Shown piece by piece: positions 44,736-56,130 of a DNA stretch of 64,000 nucleotides. The DNA lies in contig CM055109.1 in assembly GCA_029204225.1 (NCBI GenBank), forward strand, positions 25,916,723 to 25,980,722. Reading direction: 5' to 3'. The notes below the pieces were generated by a model, which was not told the origin of the DNA, did no database searches, and saw nothing but the letters and a program-made list of their open reading frames with translations. The position numbers and the translations under genes were made by a program. The DNA is from Diphasiastrum complanatum (Eukaryota > Streptophyta > Lycopodiopsida > Lycopodiales > Lycopodiaceae). Position 1 is the stretch's first letter. Each line of letters starts with the position of its first letter.

Positions 44736-46995
44736 AACTGGCCGGTCAGCTATGCGGATCTCACGGAAATGGCCACGATTTGGGGTTCATCAAGACAACT
44801 GTTGTGCAAGGTGCTGCCCACAATGTAAGCACGGGTGCATCCACGGTCGGGGTGGTCGGCAGAACGGGGGACTTGATGAGTCAAGGTGCTGCCCTTGAGG
44901 TGTAAGCACGGTCAGTTCTCGCGGTTCGGGCCTGGCGCTGTCTGCACGTAGGACGGATGAGGCAAAGTGCTGTCTAGAGAGGCGAAAGCATGGTCTGTAC
45001 CTTGTGGGGTGCGGGGCGACATATTCGAACTGTACGGGTCAACCATTGATATAGAGATGCTGCTCGAATTCGGGTGTAAAGCACGGGTGGTTAGCTGTCG
45101 GTGCGGGATAGCTGCCGATCGTTTAGCTATAAGTGCTATCGACCAAAAAGTGGTGGGGCGTGTGTCCTATGTGGGCTGATTCCGTGATTGATTTGTATGG
45201 GCGCCGCCAGGCAAAGGTCCGTTGGTAGGACCATCTCAAAGGGGGACCTTGTCTTTGTTACTTGTTAGTAAACCTGCCTGAGTGTCTTACTTGTATGTAT
45301 TCGTGGTGAGTCTTAGTACTCATGCTTTGCCTGGTTTTCATGATTGCTTGTGATACAAGGAGCTGATGGCTCGAGAAGGAACCTTTTCTTTTGAAGGCTG
45401 ATACCATCAAACAAAGAGGATTACAGAATCTGTGGGGCGGATTTGCAGTTCAAGTACTCGCACGTGAACGGCAACGAAACGACTCAATGTTTGCAAAGGA
45501 TGGATGGCTAGCCTGTTTCTTGGGTTAGTTTCATTTGCGACAACGCCCACCAGACGCAAGCAGGAAGTCAAAAGTTGAAAAGGGCAATTTCAGGGGAGAT
45601 CTTCTATGGAGCAGTTGGTTTTCATTTTGGGATGGCCACCTTCGGAACTGAAACTCACTAAGCATGGGTGATATCCAGTATTAGTTGGGTTTTTCCTCAA
45701 AGAGGAAAGACTAGGATCCTTTTCAAAGATTGGCAACAAGTTGGATCGAGCCATAATCCTAGCAGATGGGAAGCAAAGTGTTGGAAAGGCTTTTTGTCCG
45801 AAGAACTCTACTCTAAGTCCGATCAGCTGATTTTATAAGTGGAGGGGAACTATCACACACACCTCTCTCTTGGGGCAAGTTTTGAATGAAAGTTGATCAA
45901 AATGGGCGCAAATTCAAGGTGACCTAGCCATACTCACACGAGGAGACTGGCGAACTTTGGACCTAATAAGTTGACAAGTTTTTGTTGTGGAAAGGAAAGT
46001 TTGTTATAGGCTTTCTCTAGACCAGCAATGATGAGGAAACATATGAGTACGCTGGCTTGTGTTATGTGTAAGGCAGCTGATCAATGAAGGAACTGTGAAA
46101 GTTGAGTCTTGCATGAGAGACTTGGTATTTCGAACGAACGCTAAGGGACAGTTCGCGTTGAGATCGGACTAGTGCAATTTTTGGGTGCATGTGTCTGATT
46201 CAAAGAGAGCTACTTGAAGCCAAGCTCGATGTACACTTCTTGTTTGACTGTGAGGCAACTGACCAGTGATGGAATTGTGAAAGTCAAGTTTTGCACGACG
46301 GACATGGTGCTTCAAACAAACGCGAAGAGATAGTTCGGATGCGGATCAAATTGGTGCGACCCTTTGGCTTTCCATGAGGTCAATGGTTACATTTGGGCTG
46401 ATTCAAAAAGCTACTTCAAGCTAAGTGAGAGGTGCATTGTAGAGTACTCAATCTTTGCCTACCTTAAAGAGCCAAGATGGAAAAGTATCAAGATCAGGCT
46501 GGGACAAGGAGAGAAATCAAGGTGCAGAAGCAACAAGGCACGGAGTGGACCATAAAGTGGGCAATCAAACGATAAATCCTTTGGCTCAGGGAGCCCTGAT
46601 ACTTGTGCGGAACTGAACAAATCCGGAGCTCAGGGAGCTCAACACAAAGTGCATCAAGGACAAATCAGGAGCTCAAAGGAGTTCCAAAGTCGAAAGTCAA
46701 AAGCGACAGGGGCGAACATTTCAAAGAAAGGCCTCTGTCACCAGTTAATAAGGTTTTTGGGTTTTTACGAAAGCGATATCAAATCTACGCTTTTCCCAGA
46801 CAAAGATATATTTTCAAGTTATGTAATCTTTCAGTACAAAGAGCTGCGCCTCCGACTTGTGGTGTGTCAACTTCAATGTTAATAAAAAGTAGCCAGTAAA
46901 TTGAGTACTGTGCCAAGTAGCTTAAATGTATAGTTATTTTAATTGGGAGACACATTTACTTTAATCTGACATCTGATGAGGACATCAGATTTTAT
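44736..46995 (+). mobile_element. Internal region of the non-autonomous LTR element (LARD-like)
   Basis: About 2.26 kb with no gag, protease, RT or integrase motif in any frame. It has three short iterations of CAAGGTGCTG...GTAAGCACGG at 44807, 44882 and 44962, and a 181-bp tandem duplication at 46071-46440. The frames at 46364-46555 and 46603-46899 are not recognisable proteins. With PBS, PPT and LTRs but no enzymes, this fits a large retrotransposon derivative mobilised in trans. Confidence 0.75.
46071..46440. repeat. 181-bp tandem duplication inside the LARD-like element
   Basis: AGGCAGCTGATCAATG (46071) and AGGCAACTGACCAGTG (46252) begin two units sharing GTGAAAGT-GAGT/AAGT-TTGCA, CGAACGC/CAAACGC, AGTTCG, GATTCAAA and GCTACTT blocks. 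Confidence 0.7.
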
Positions 46996-47009
46996 AAAGG
47001 TGGGGTGGA
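46996..47009 (+). other. Polypurine tract
   Basis: AAAGGTGGGGTGGA directly precedes the TG that starts the 3' LTR. Confidence 0.75.
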
Positions 47010-48233
47010 TGTTGTAAAGCTACCTTTACAAGTTTACTTCCGGCGCCAGCTATGTCCCAGGCGCCAGCAGCGCCCCTGCTGCTCCCGGCGCCAACGGCGC
47101 CGGCACCGCTCCTGGCGCCAACGGCGCCGGCACCGCTCCTGGCGCCACTGTGACCAGAATCCAGCCGGCGCCAAGTTCTATGGCTGAAAATCTTTGATCA
47201 GTTCTAGCGGAGTCCAGAGAGCTCAGATCGATGTGCAATCACCTCACACGATCTAGGCATGATTAAAGGAAGCCTGGGGATCAATAAAATCTAGACAGAG
47301 AAAATGACTTTCTAGAAAGAGAAAATCCTAGAGAGAGAAAAACGTGCTTTACCAACTTGGGTAGAGTGCTTGGTATGAGGGGGGGTGCCGAATCACACCA
47401 ATACTATAGGGGAGTGCGGGTTGCGACTCAGGGCGAGCTCCAACCAAGTCTCAGCCTCCCTTGCTGGAATGTTGTCATGGCTCTCGCCTTGGCATGCTAG
47501 CGCCCCAGAGACTAGGGTCGGTCACACACTTGAAATGTAACCTTTTCAGATTTATCAATAAAGTGGGATTTTCCTCAAACTGACTCTGATTACCTTCTGG
47601 GTTTCAGTGTTCGGTAAAAGCGCTAGTTGTAAGGCCGCTTTCAAAATTTTTAACTTGGCACTTAGCTGAGGGTCGTATCCCGGGATGCCAGCGGTATGCT
47701 GTCGGGACCATTTGGTCCAGGAACTGGTTGTTTCCATATCTGTCGCGGCTTGTGGTTCTGAGTGTTCCTTGCATGAACGTGAATGGGTTAAGCTCTTGGG
47801 GAACGGGCTCTAACCTGTCGGCTGAGTTGGATGGCTTGCTTGGGTGGACGTTACCTGTTTATGGCTGTCCAGTCTGGCGTGGTGCCAGGTTGGCTTCCAG
47901 TGCTCGTGACGAAGCTTTCAGTTGGTTAAGTCTGATGTAAGTCAGACCGCTTGCTTGGAATGGATGTTACTCGTTTGTAACGAAGCTTCGAGTTGGTTAA
48001 GTTTGATGTATGTCGGGCGGCTTGCTTGGAGGGAAGTCACCCACATCGGGACCCCCGATCTGGCATGGCGCCAGGTTGGATCTCAACGTTGGTTTTCGGA
48101 ACTTCAAGTTGGTTAAGTCTGATCGTTGTTGGCGAGTTGGCTGCTTGTATGTCAAGTGGATTTGGATGGCAAGAGTTGAAGGTTGGGAAGCTTAGTCATG
48201 GTTCTCGGCTCCCTTTGGGATGCCTGCGCTACA
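47010..48233 (+). repeat. Full-length 3' LTR (about 1224 bp) of the non-autonomous element
   Basis: Starts TGTTGTAAAG after the polypurine tract and ends CTACA at the point where homology with the 5' copy ends. The first 571 bp have no counterpart at the 5' end of the element. It contains a GGCGCC-rich block (47038-47175) and two AATAAA-type signals (about 47283 and 47555). No target-site duplication is found, consistent with loss of the left edge. Confidence 0.75.
47038..47175. repeat. GGCGCC-rich block with a 27-bp tandem repeat
   Basis: Eight or more GGCGCC hexamers in 140 bp. A 27-bp unit is repeated exactly at 47087-47113 and 47114-47140. GC is far above the flanking DNA. Both strands show short Ala/Pro or Arg-rich frames that are repeat artefacts. 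Confidence 0.85.
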
Positions 48234-48818
48234 TCAACTATCCAGCTAACAAAGTCAACCTCCATGTCTGTCATAGCTGCATCCTTGGAAAACAGACTAG
48301 GATTCCTTTTAGATCAAGTCATATTCATGTAGCAAAAGCTATTTTAGATGTTGTTCATTCATATATATGTGGTCCAATGAAAACTCCTTTGTTGCTTGAT
48401 TCAAAGTATTTCATTACCTTTATTGATGAATATTCGAAAAGAACAGTTGTTTATTTTATTAAGCAGAAATCAGAGGCTTTCAAAATCTTTCGACAATTCA
48501 AAGAGCATGCTAAAAAATGGTAAAAGAACTAAAGGGAGAGTATGTCTCTACCAAATTCAAGGAGTATTGCCTTAACGACGACATTTAGCAACATTGTCAA
48601 TTTATTACCTTCTATTTGCCTCAGTCAAATGGACTTGCTAAGAGAAAGAACAGAACCTTAGTCGAATCGGCTAAGTGTATGCTTGCTCATGCGACACTTC
48701 CAAAGTTTCCACTGTAGCTTATATTCAAAACAGATGTTTGACTAAAGGTCTCTTAGACAAAATACCTTATGAAATTTGGACAGGCTCCAAACCATCATTA
48801 TCAAACCTACGAGTTCCC
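48234..48818 (+). pseudogene. Ty1/copia integrase fragment
   Basis: Directly after the LTR, frames show the zinc pair (CHSCILGKQ), the core start (VVHSYICGP, first catalytic Asp replaced by Tyr), KYFITFIDEYSKR, KGEYVSTKF (second acid position altered) and LPQSNGLAKRKNRTLVES (Glu replaced by Lys), ending YEIWTGSKPSLSNLRV. All three catalytic positions appear lost. Stops near 48522 and 48588. Confidence 0.85.
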
Positions 48819-49480
48819 CCCTCACGGGGTGTAGACCATCAAATAGATCTCCTTCTTGACAACTCTCCTGTATCACTTTTTCCCTACAGGATGAGCCCTA
48901 AGGAAGAAGATGACGTTGCTACTCAACGTAAGGAGTTGTTACATAAGGGCCATATTAGGCCTAGTAAGTCCCCTTGAAAAGCTCATGTTTTGTTAACCGA
49001 CAAGAAAGGCGGTGGTATTTGTCTTTGTGTCGAGTACAAAAAGCTTCATAAATGACTATTATGAACCGTTATCCCTTACCTCAGATGGATGACTTAATGG
49101 ACCGATTGAATGGTGCTAACTATTTCACCAAATTGGACTTTGGTTGGGGTACCATCAAATTAGAATCCACGAGGAGGATGTTTCCAAAACTAGTTTTCGT
49201 TCTACCCTTTGGTCTAACTAATGCCCCGACAACCTTCCAACAGATGATGAACGATATTCTTTGTCCATATCTAGGGAAGTTTCTCGTGGTATTTTTGGAT
49301 GGCATACTGATTTACAGTAAGACTCTGGAGGAGCATGAGGCACATTTGCGTACAACCTTAGATAATCTAAGACAGGCAAAGCTTTATGCTAAGGAGTCTA
49401 AGTGTGAGTTTCTTAGACCAGACTCAAGTACTTGGGACATATCATTTCCAATTGAGGTCTTGAGATCGACAAGATTCCTA
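48819..49480 (+). pseudogene. Ty3/gypsy RT N-terminal half
   Basis: Begins PPSRGVDHQIDLL, then PYRMSPKEEDDV, GHIRPSKSP, RYPLPQMDDLMDRL, the palm entry [24 protein letters not shown] and [20 protein letters not shown] (the catalytic LDD reads LDG). The first codons run in frame from the copia integrase, producing the chimeric frame 48675-48977. The match ends at about 49480 with GLEIDK. The same family is at 41675-44066. Confidence 0.88.
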
Positions 49481-49971
49481 AAGTCTTTTGAAAAATTCTT
49501 CTCGAAGTTTTTGATATGTACAAGATTGCTAGTAGACCCGAAGTCACTCACACACAACAGTGCGAAGAACAGAGATTAAAGGAAATAACCTTAGAAGCTC
49601 TATTCACTTCTTCAATCTCAAACATACAATAACTCTCTTCTCTCTCGGTAATGTGAGAATGAAGCGTGTCTGTATTTATAGCTTATGGAGTACATCACTT
49701 GAAATTATTGGTGCGTCACTCCATTTACAAATTCTAGCTAACGTATAAGTTACAAGTACATATTGTACAATTGATGGTTCAATGTGACGATTCGAATTTA
49801 GTCGCTTCGTATTCCAAGCGTCGCTTCATTCCCGGAGGTCATGTCCTTAAATAAACTATATCCAAAAAATGATATAGGCCTCTCATAATATATATTTATC
49901 CAGCGCATGTTCTCATTTTTAAGTATATATTGCCATTTTTGAATAAATATACAAATGTGTGGTATCACACA
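49481..49971 (-). repeat. LTR-like insert between the two gypsy halves
   Basis: Noncoding. On the minus strand it begins TGTGATACCACAC at about 49971, has a TATA-like GCTATAAATAC near 49680 and ends around TCTTGTACA near 49515. It separates two halves of one gypsy family and interrupts the integrase end. A solo LTR is the best reading, but no target duplication was found. Confidence 0.45.
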
Positions 49972-51757
49972 TCTCTCCATTTGAAGTGTCTTAGAGTCTT
50001 TAGGAAAACACCCAATCACCGATCTCAAATTCCTGAGGAGAACGGCTTCAGTTAGCATAGAATTGGGCTCCGATCCTAAGCCATTGATCCTGAGCCAATC
50101 TAATGCTTTCTCCAGCCACTTGCAACATTTCTTGCATATCATACAAGAAATTCACGACAAATTGCACCTTGAGGCCTTTGAGTCCAACAAAGATAGGGGA
50201 ACGAGGCTGGAAGCCGTACAAGAGCATAAAACCAGTGGCAGAATGCTTCATACGATTGTATGCAATCTCAACTATTGGGAGATACTTTTTCCAATTTGAT
50301 TGGCGCCTGGAAACATATGCGCGAAGCATATCTTCCATTGACACATTCGGTCTGGACCATCGGTTTCTGGGTGATCTGTAGACGATAGATTTAAAGAAGT
50401 TTCTAGTCTCTCAAAGACTGCTTTCCAGGACTTGCTAGTGAACTTGGAATCATGATCACTAACAATATCGTTCGGCAAACCATACAATCTGAACAACTTT
50501 TCAATGAGAGTTGTGTAAGTTCTGAAAATTTTACAGTAATTTTTGTTGGAATAAATTGGGCCATCTTGGTAAGCCTGTGAACTACTACTAAATGGCATTG
50601 TGACCCTTTCTAGATTTAGGAAGTCCAATGACAAAATGCATGGAAATACTTTCCCATTTCTTGCTGGGAATTTCCAACGAATGTAACAGACTAGCTGCTT
50701 TGAGTCTTTATTTACTTGGCACTGTTCACACCTTTGAACATATGCCTCATGAACTTTCATTTTTGGCCAATAAAACTCTCTCTTAACAAGGTTAAGTGTC
50801 TTCTGTATACCAAGGTGTCCCGCGCTGGGGCTATTGTGGCACTCATGCAAGATTTGGGCCCTAAAGTTTGCGATATATGGTACACAAACTTTTCCTCTAC
50901 GAAAAAGTAAACCCTTCCTAATGAGATAATCATTAAGTATCTTCCCTTCGCAAGATTTCTTGGAATCCTGCTTTCCAAGATTATTTCTCACAATAGAGCT
51001 TCCTGCTAGGACTTCTTGCAAAAAACGACCGAAAAACTCATCGGTCTGACAAAGATCTCGCATAGAAAGATACAACTTGGATTGGAACTTAGCAAAGCAT
51101 AACTAATTAACCTCTAAGCATCAGCGACACAATTCGACGTACCTCGACGATACTTAATGTCGAATTTGAACTCCTGAATGAGTTTCGACCAACGGGCCTT
51201 ACGACCTCTAAGGTCTGAGGCATCACAAATATACTTAAGAGAGTGGTCTATCATTACCATGAATTTAGATTTGTACAAATAATGTCTCCAGATCTTTACC
51301 GCATGGATGACAACAAAAGTTCCTTCTCATAAGTAGAATATCTACTTTGAGTTGGGTCCAACTTCTTGCTTTCAAAAGCCACAGGTCTACCATCTTGCTG
51401 AAGGACTGCACCTACCGCATAGTCACTAGCATCAGTTTCCACTAGGAAAGGTCTGCTAGGGTCCACTATGTGTAAAATAGGGGTTGTAGACATAACATCT
51501 TCAAAGCCGCTTTGATTAAGTCCATTGGTCCAAACAATCGGTGGACTAATTTTTGAACTCCTTCCGACTTTCTTCTTAAAGCCCTTTTTAGTTTTTCTTT
51601 TGTCTTTTTTCACTCCCTTAAGAAGATTCATTAGAGGCAATGCAATTAAGGCATAGTCTTTAATGAATTTATGGAAAAACCCTGTGAATCCCAAAAAAGA
51701 TTTCACTTCCCTAATGGTTTTCAGAATAGGACAATCATGAATTTTTTGGACCTTATT
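49972..51757 (-). pseudogene. Ty3/gypsy RNase H and integrase, inverted half
   Basis: Minus-strand order from 51757: connection region (KIHDCPILKTIREVKSFLGFTGFF), RNase H start (LVETDASDYAVGAVLQQDG, KKLDPTQSRYSTYEKEL), integrase HHCC zinc region (ILHECHNSPSAGHLG, CEQCQVNK) and core (YGLPNDIVSDHDSKF), then NWKKYLPIVEIAYN. It starts almost exactly where the plus-strand RT half at 48819-49480 stops, and both belong to the family at 41675. Frameshifts near 51290, 50830 and 50350. Confidence 0.88.
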
Positions 51758-53040
51758 GCAGCCGAACCAGGTTCTGAAGTTGTAAATCTTGAACCTGAAC
51801 CAAATCCTGGTCCACATTTCAATTCAATCTCGAAGATCAAATATGATCATTTTAAAGGAACCTCTTCAGATGATGCTGATAGTTATGTTTCGCAGTTCGA
51901 GTCGATTGCCAACTGAACAACGAAGGTGCAGATGCTGACAAGCTGCAGATTTTCCCTGGTCTTTTGAAAAAGCAAGCACGCATATGGTACAACCAAGTTG
52001 AACCAGGACATGTAGCCACCTGGTTATTGCTGAAAGATGCGTTTCTAAACCAGTTTAGAAAAATTGATTATTCGTCCAGAATCCTTGGACGACTTAATAA
52101 AGTCCAGAAGAAGAAAAAAGAATCTATTCAAAGGTACACATGAAAACTAAAGAATCTGATTAGAAAACTAACGGGTGTGTACCGTGTTGCAATGCAGATT
52201 GAGTGGTTTTGGGCAGGTCTACCACCGAAAATTGACCGATACTATAGACAAGGAGATATGACTTCTTTATCAACAGTCATAGCGAGTGTTGAGAATTATG
52301 AGACTTCCAAGGTAGCACGTAAAAGACTTTCTACTAGACGAACTCGAAAGTCTAAGCATGACTCCAATGAAAGCAAAGATGAATCTAAAACTGAATCTAG
52401 TTCAAGTTCTTCAAGTTTTGAATCTAATTCTAGTGACTCATCAGACACAGAAACTGATGATACCAATTGAAGAAGGAAATGAAAGTCCAAACGAAAAGAA
52501 GATGGTAAAAACCATGAGGATAAGTCTTTGACATCTAAAGTTGAAAAGCTTTGGAAAAGTAACATGGTTGATCTTAATAAGAAGTTCAACGATCTGAAAG
52601 TTCAAATTTCAAAAGTTGTAGACAAGAGACTTAAAGCTTCTTCTTCGAACACAAGACTATGGTGTACGAAATGCGGTATATCTGAATATTCTAAAGAAGA
52701 GTGTAGAGTTGTGAACATAAAGTATGTTGAAGATCCTTCTCAGGAGGTATTGTTTATATTTCAAGATGATGGATCTACTAATTATGTTCAAGGTTCTACA
52801 ACACCATTCCAACAAGGCAAACCAAAGTTTGCACCAAAGAGACACAATCCACCAGAATTTGTGGGTGCTTCCAGTTTGAATAAACTTGTTTTGAGAAACT
52901 GTTATAACTGTGGTGAACCAGGACACTTTTTGCCTGACTGTCTGCAGCCACAAAAACCGATCAGATTTATACTTTGTGCTCGAACTGTAAAGGATCTGGC
53001 CACAAGTATCCAGATTGTCCACAACCATTAAAGCCACGTC
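51758..53040 (+). pseudogene. Ty3/gypsy gag with three zinc knuckles
   Basis: A third, different gypsy family. Gag fragments: KYDHFKGTSSDDADSYVSQFESI, then in another frame KKQARIWYNQVEPGH and QFRKIDYSSRILGRLNK, then WFWAGLPPKIDRYYRQGD, a Ser/Asp/Glu tract (about 52380-52465), and CX2CX4HX4C-type motifs CTKCGISEYSKEEC (His to Tyr), CYNCGEPGHFLPDC and, one frame over, CSNCKGSGHKYPDC. Several stops and shifts. The left edge is the inversion junction at about 51757. Confidence 0.85.
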
Positions 53041-53177
53041 AAAAGTACTAGTATGTTGTTGTTCCTGCTGCTACTGCTGATACGAAACTAAAATCTTCGA
53101 CCGATGTTGTTGTACAGAAGGTTGATGTCATCGAAGCCAAATAGTCAAAGTCAGTTGACCAATCTTGGCCAAGCGAT

Positions 53178-54083
53178 GTGGGGAAGTTATTCAAAGTGAC
53201 TACAAGAAGCAAAAGCTCCTCGAAACCTGACACGAAAGTACCTTCAAAGAAACAAAGAAAGTCCTCAAAAAAGAAATCTTCGGACAAAGCCATAACAAAA
53301 GAAGATCTTAAACTTGATCCTGATTATGATCGTGATGCAACTAGGCTATTTTCAAAGGATATTTCTGTAGAAGCGAAAGAAATTATTAATTTTGAGCTAC
53401 AGATAGCTGCTGCAGAGAAGAAAGTTACCTTTGAGGAAGGGGACGTGGAAATCATGAAGACAAAACTTTCAAAGGCCACTATTGATAAGCCCATCTTGAA
53501 AGCGAAAACAAAAGATTATGACATTGTCACTGATATTGGTTCACTTCGTCCTAATATTACTTTCGAGCAATTATTGGCTGACAATAATTACTATTGTGAG
53601 CAGCTGAAAAGTCTTTTTGCTCCTAAGAAGAAGAAACCAAACTCCTTGTCGGATGTTGAGATATTGTCCATTGATCTGGGAGATCTTGGCGCACCAGAGA
53701 TCGACGTTACAATTGCGAGATGTTTAATTGAGAAAGTGCCGACTGACTCAGGTTTGAGTGTCAACATTATAATTGAAGACACTGCTCATGCTTTGAGTTT
53801 GACTAATATTCAACCAACTCAAAGAAATATCAAATTGGCTGATTTGACACGAAGAAAGCCTGTTGGTAAATTAAAGGATGTGATAGTATACATACAAGCC
53901 AAGCCTTTTACAATGAATTTTATTGTCATCAAACCACTTGGTTTGTCATCTTACATTGTGTTAATTGGACGATCTTGGCTTTATCAGGCTAATGCAAATG
54001 TACACTGGAAATATCGAGAATTGAGATTCCAGATTGGTGAGAAAGGTAATCATGGTAAATCAGAAGAACATATTATTACCTAG
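53178..54083 (+). pseudogene. Ty3/gypsy protease region
   Basis: A clean 301-codon frame: a Lys/Ser-rich start, then a retropepsin-like domain with active site VPTDSGLSVNII near residue 190 and the flap-to-end pattern LIGRSWLYQANANVHW near 265 (family: GRPWL). DSG is an accepted form of the DT/SG triad. The frame stops at TAG 54081-54083. Confidence 0.82.
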
Positions 54084-54113
54084 AACTGTGATAGATATGA
54101 AGGCGAAACCCCT

Positions 54114-55140
54114 GTGAGTGACACCAGTTTCACTTTAGAAGATACTTTTTATGATCTTAATATATTCTCTAATGCAACATGCATTGAAGTAAATTATCTT
54201 GAATGTTATGAGAATAATGATTCATTGGAGGACGAAGTTGAATTCTTTGAGGTTTGCAACGCAGATGCTGATGTGATTACACCAGAAGCGGTAGACCAAG
54301 ATTCTAAAAATTCTGATGCAGATGATGAAGATATAGATGACAAATTTGAAGAATTTGAGCAAGGATTTGGTGATAAAGACCAGGCTGACAAACAGAATAA
54401 ATTCGTGGAGTTAGCCATACGCGAAATTCATGGCCATACCCAGGCCAGTATGATGGAAGGTATAATTCCATCCGATTCTACAGAGCTAATTGAACTAGCA
54501 CTTGGAAAATTGTGCATGTTTCTAAGTCCTTTGGAGAGACAGAATTAGTAGAATATACTGAGCTATTGAAAGAGTACCAGGATGTATTTGCATGGTCGCT
54601 TGAAGACTTGAAAGGAATCCCTCTGAAATTTGACGAATACCGCATTGATCTAAAAGAAGAAGACGTTCCCGTTCGACAGAGACAATATCGTCTTAATCCA
54701 AAAAACTACTCTCTAATGGTAAAAGATGAACTCAACAAGCACCTTAAGGCAAGTATTATTTATCTCATCTTAAGTAGTGAATGGGTGACCCCTATTGTTG
54801 TGGTTCCAAAGAATAAAACTGGCAAGATTCGAATTTGCCAGAATTTTAGAAAGCTGAATGCTACTACAAAGAAAGATCACCATCCATTACCCTTCACGAT
54901 CCATTCTAGACCAGGTCGCTGGTGGACGAGAACGTTACAGTTTCTGTGATGGTTTCTCTGGCTACAATCAAGTTGGAGTAAGGAAGGAGGATTGACCAAA
55001 GACTACTTTTACTACTAATTGGGGCACATATGCCTACAATAAAATGCCCTTTGGTCTTTGTAACGTACCACTACTTTTCAGAAAATTATGATGTTGATTT
55101 TTGCTGCTTTCCTACGAACATTTCTTGAAATTTTCATTGA
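54114..55140 (+). pseudogene. Ty3/gypsy acidic linker and RT N-terminal region
   Basis: 54114-54548 is an acidic linker (DADDEDIDDKFEEFEQG). A frameshift near 54510 leads into RT: YQDVFAWSLEDLKGIP, VPVRQRQYRLNP, TPIVVVPKNKTGKIRICQNFRKLN, then in other frames DGFSGYNQV and WGTYAYNKMPFGLCN, ending at the catalytic motif IDDFCVYS near 55140. At least three frame changes. Confidence 0.85.
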
Positions 55141-56130
55141 TGATTTCTGTGTTTACAGTAATATCAAAACTCGTATTCAGAAATTGAAGCTTACATTGCA
55201 GAGGTGTTGAGACACTTGTTTGTCACTTCACCCTGAAAAATGTTTTTCCTATATGAGAGAAGGTATACTTATGGGTCATAGAATATCTAGCAGAGGAATT
55301 GAAGTCGACAAAAATAAAGTCGAAGTCATTATGAATCTGCTGATACCAACGAATCTATGTGAACTAAGAGGTTTCCTAGGACATGTGGGTTATTATCGAA
55401 GATTTATCTAGAATCATGCCTATATTGATGCAGATCTTACACAATTACTTAAGAATCAAGTTGCTTATATTTGGACGGCAGCACAACAGAGAGCGTTCGA
55501 AGAACTTAAGCACAAATTGATTAATGCTCCAATTCTGAGACCACCTAATTGGACGAAACTATTCCATTGTTATGTTGATGTGTCAGCATTTTCTATTGGT
55601 GTTTGTCTGAGTCAGAAGGATGAACAGAAGAAAGACCATCCAATATACTATGCTAGTCGCCAACTTAGTGCCTCGGAGAAAAAATTTTCGGCAACAGAAA
55701 GGGAAGCACTTGGAATGATTTTTACTGTAAAGAAATTTTGGCATTATCTGCTAAGATATGCTTTTATATTCCATATTGATCATTATGCTTTGAAGTATCT
55801 TGTTGATAAACCCGATTTATCTGGACAAATAGCTCGTTGGGTCTTGTTGCTACAAGAGTTCACATATCAAGTTGAGCTTCATCAAGGAAAATATCATACT
55901 AATGCTAATTATCTTTCATGACTTAGTACAGGAAAGACTGAAGAACCGTTGAATGACGACTGTCCAGATGAAAATTTATTCGAGATATCTTCTACGAATT
56001 CTTTATATTCTGACATTATTATTTATCTTAAGGATCAGATATATCCTGACGGATATGATTTGGAGAAGAAGACAATATTTCAATATAAGGTTGCACCTTC
56101 ATTAACAATGTTCTATATAAGCTTGGTGTA
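55141..56130 (+). pseudogene. Ty3/gypsy RT end and RNase H
   Basis: 55220-55411 covers LHPEKCFSYMREG to RGFLGHVGYYRRFI, ending at a TAG. 55517-55921 is RNase H with FHCYVDVSAFSIGVCL, PIYYASRQLS, EREALGMIFTVKKFWHYL and HIDHYALKYLV; the stop at 55919-55921 interrupts the following linker. RNase H catalytic acids are mostly recognisable. Confidence 0.86.

Noticed and set aside
44215-44905. Plus-strand frames of 60-141 codons in the LTR, repeated at 47728-48195
   Set aside because: They are LTR sequence present in both copies; no protein motif and no consistent frame.
47993-48523. A 176-codon frame that looks like one protein
   Set aside because: The first part is LTR and only the part after 48234 is copia integrase, so it is a junction artefact.
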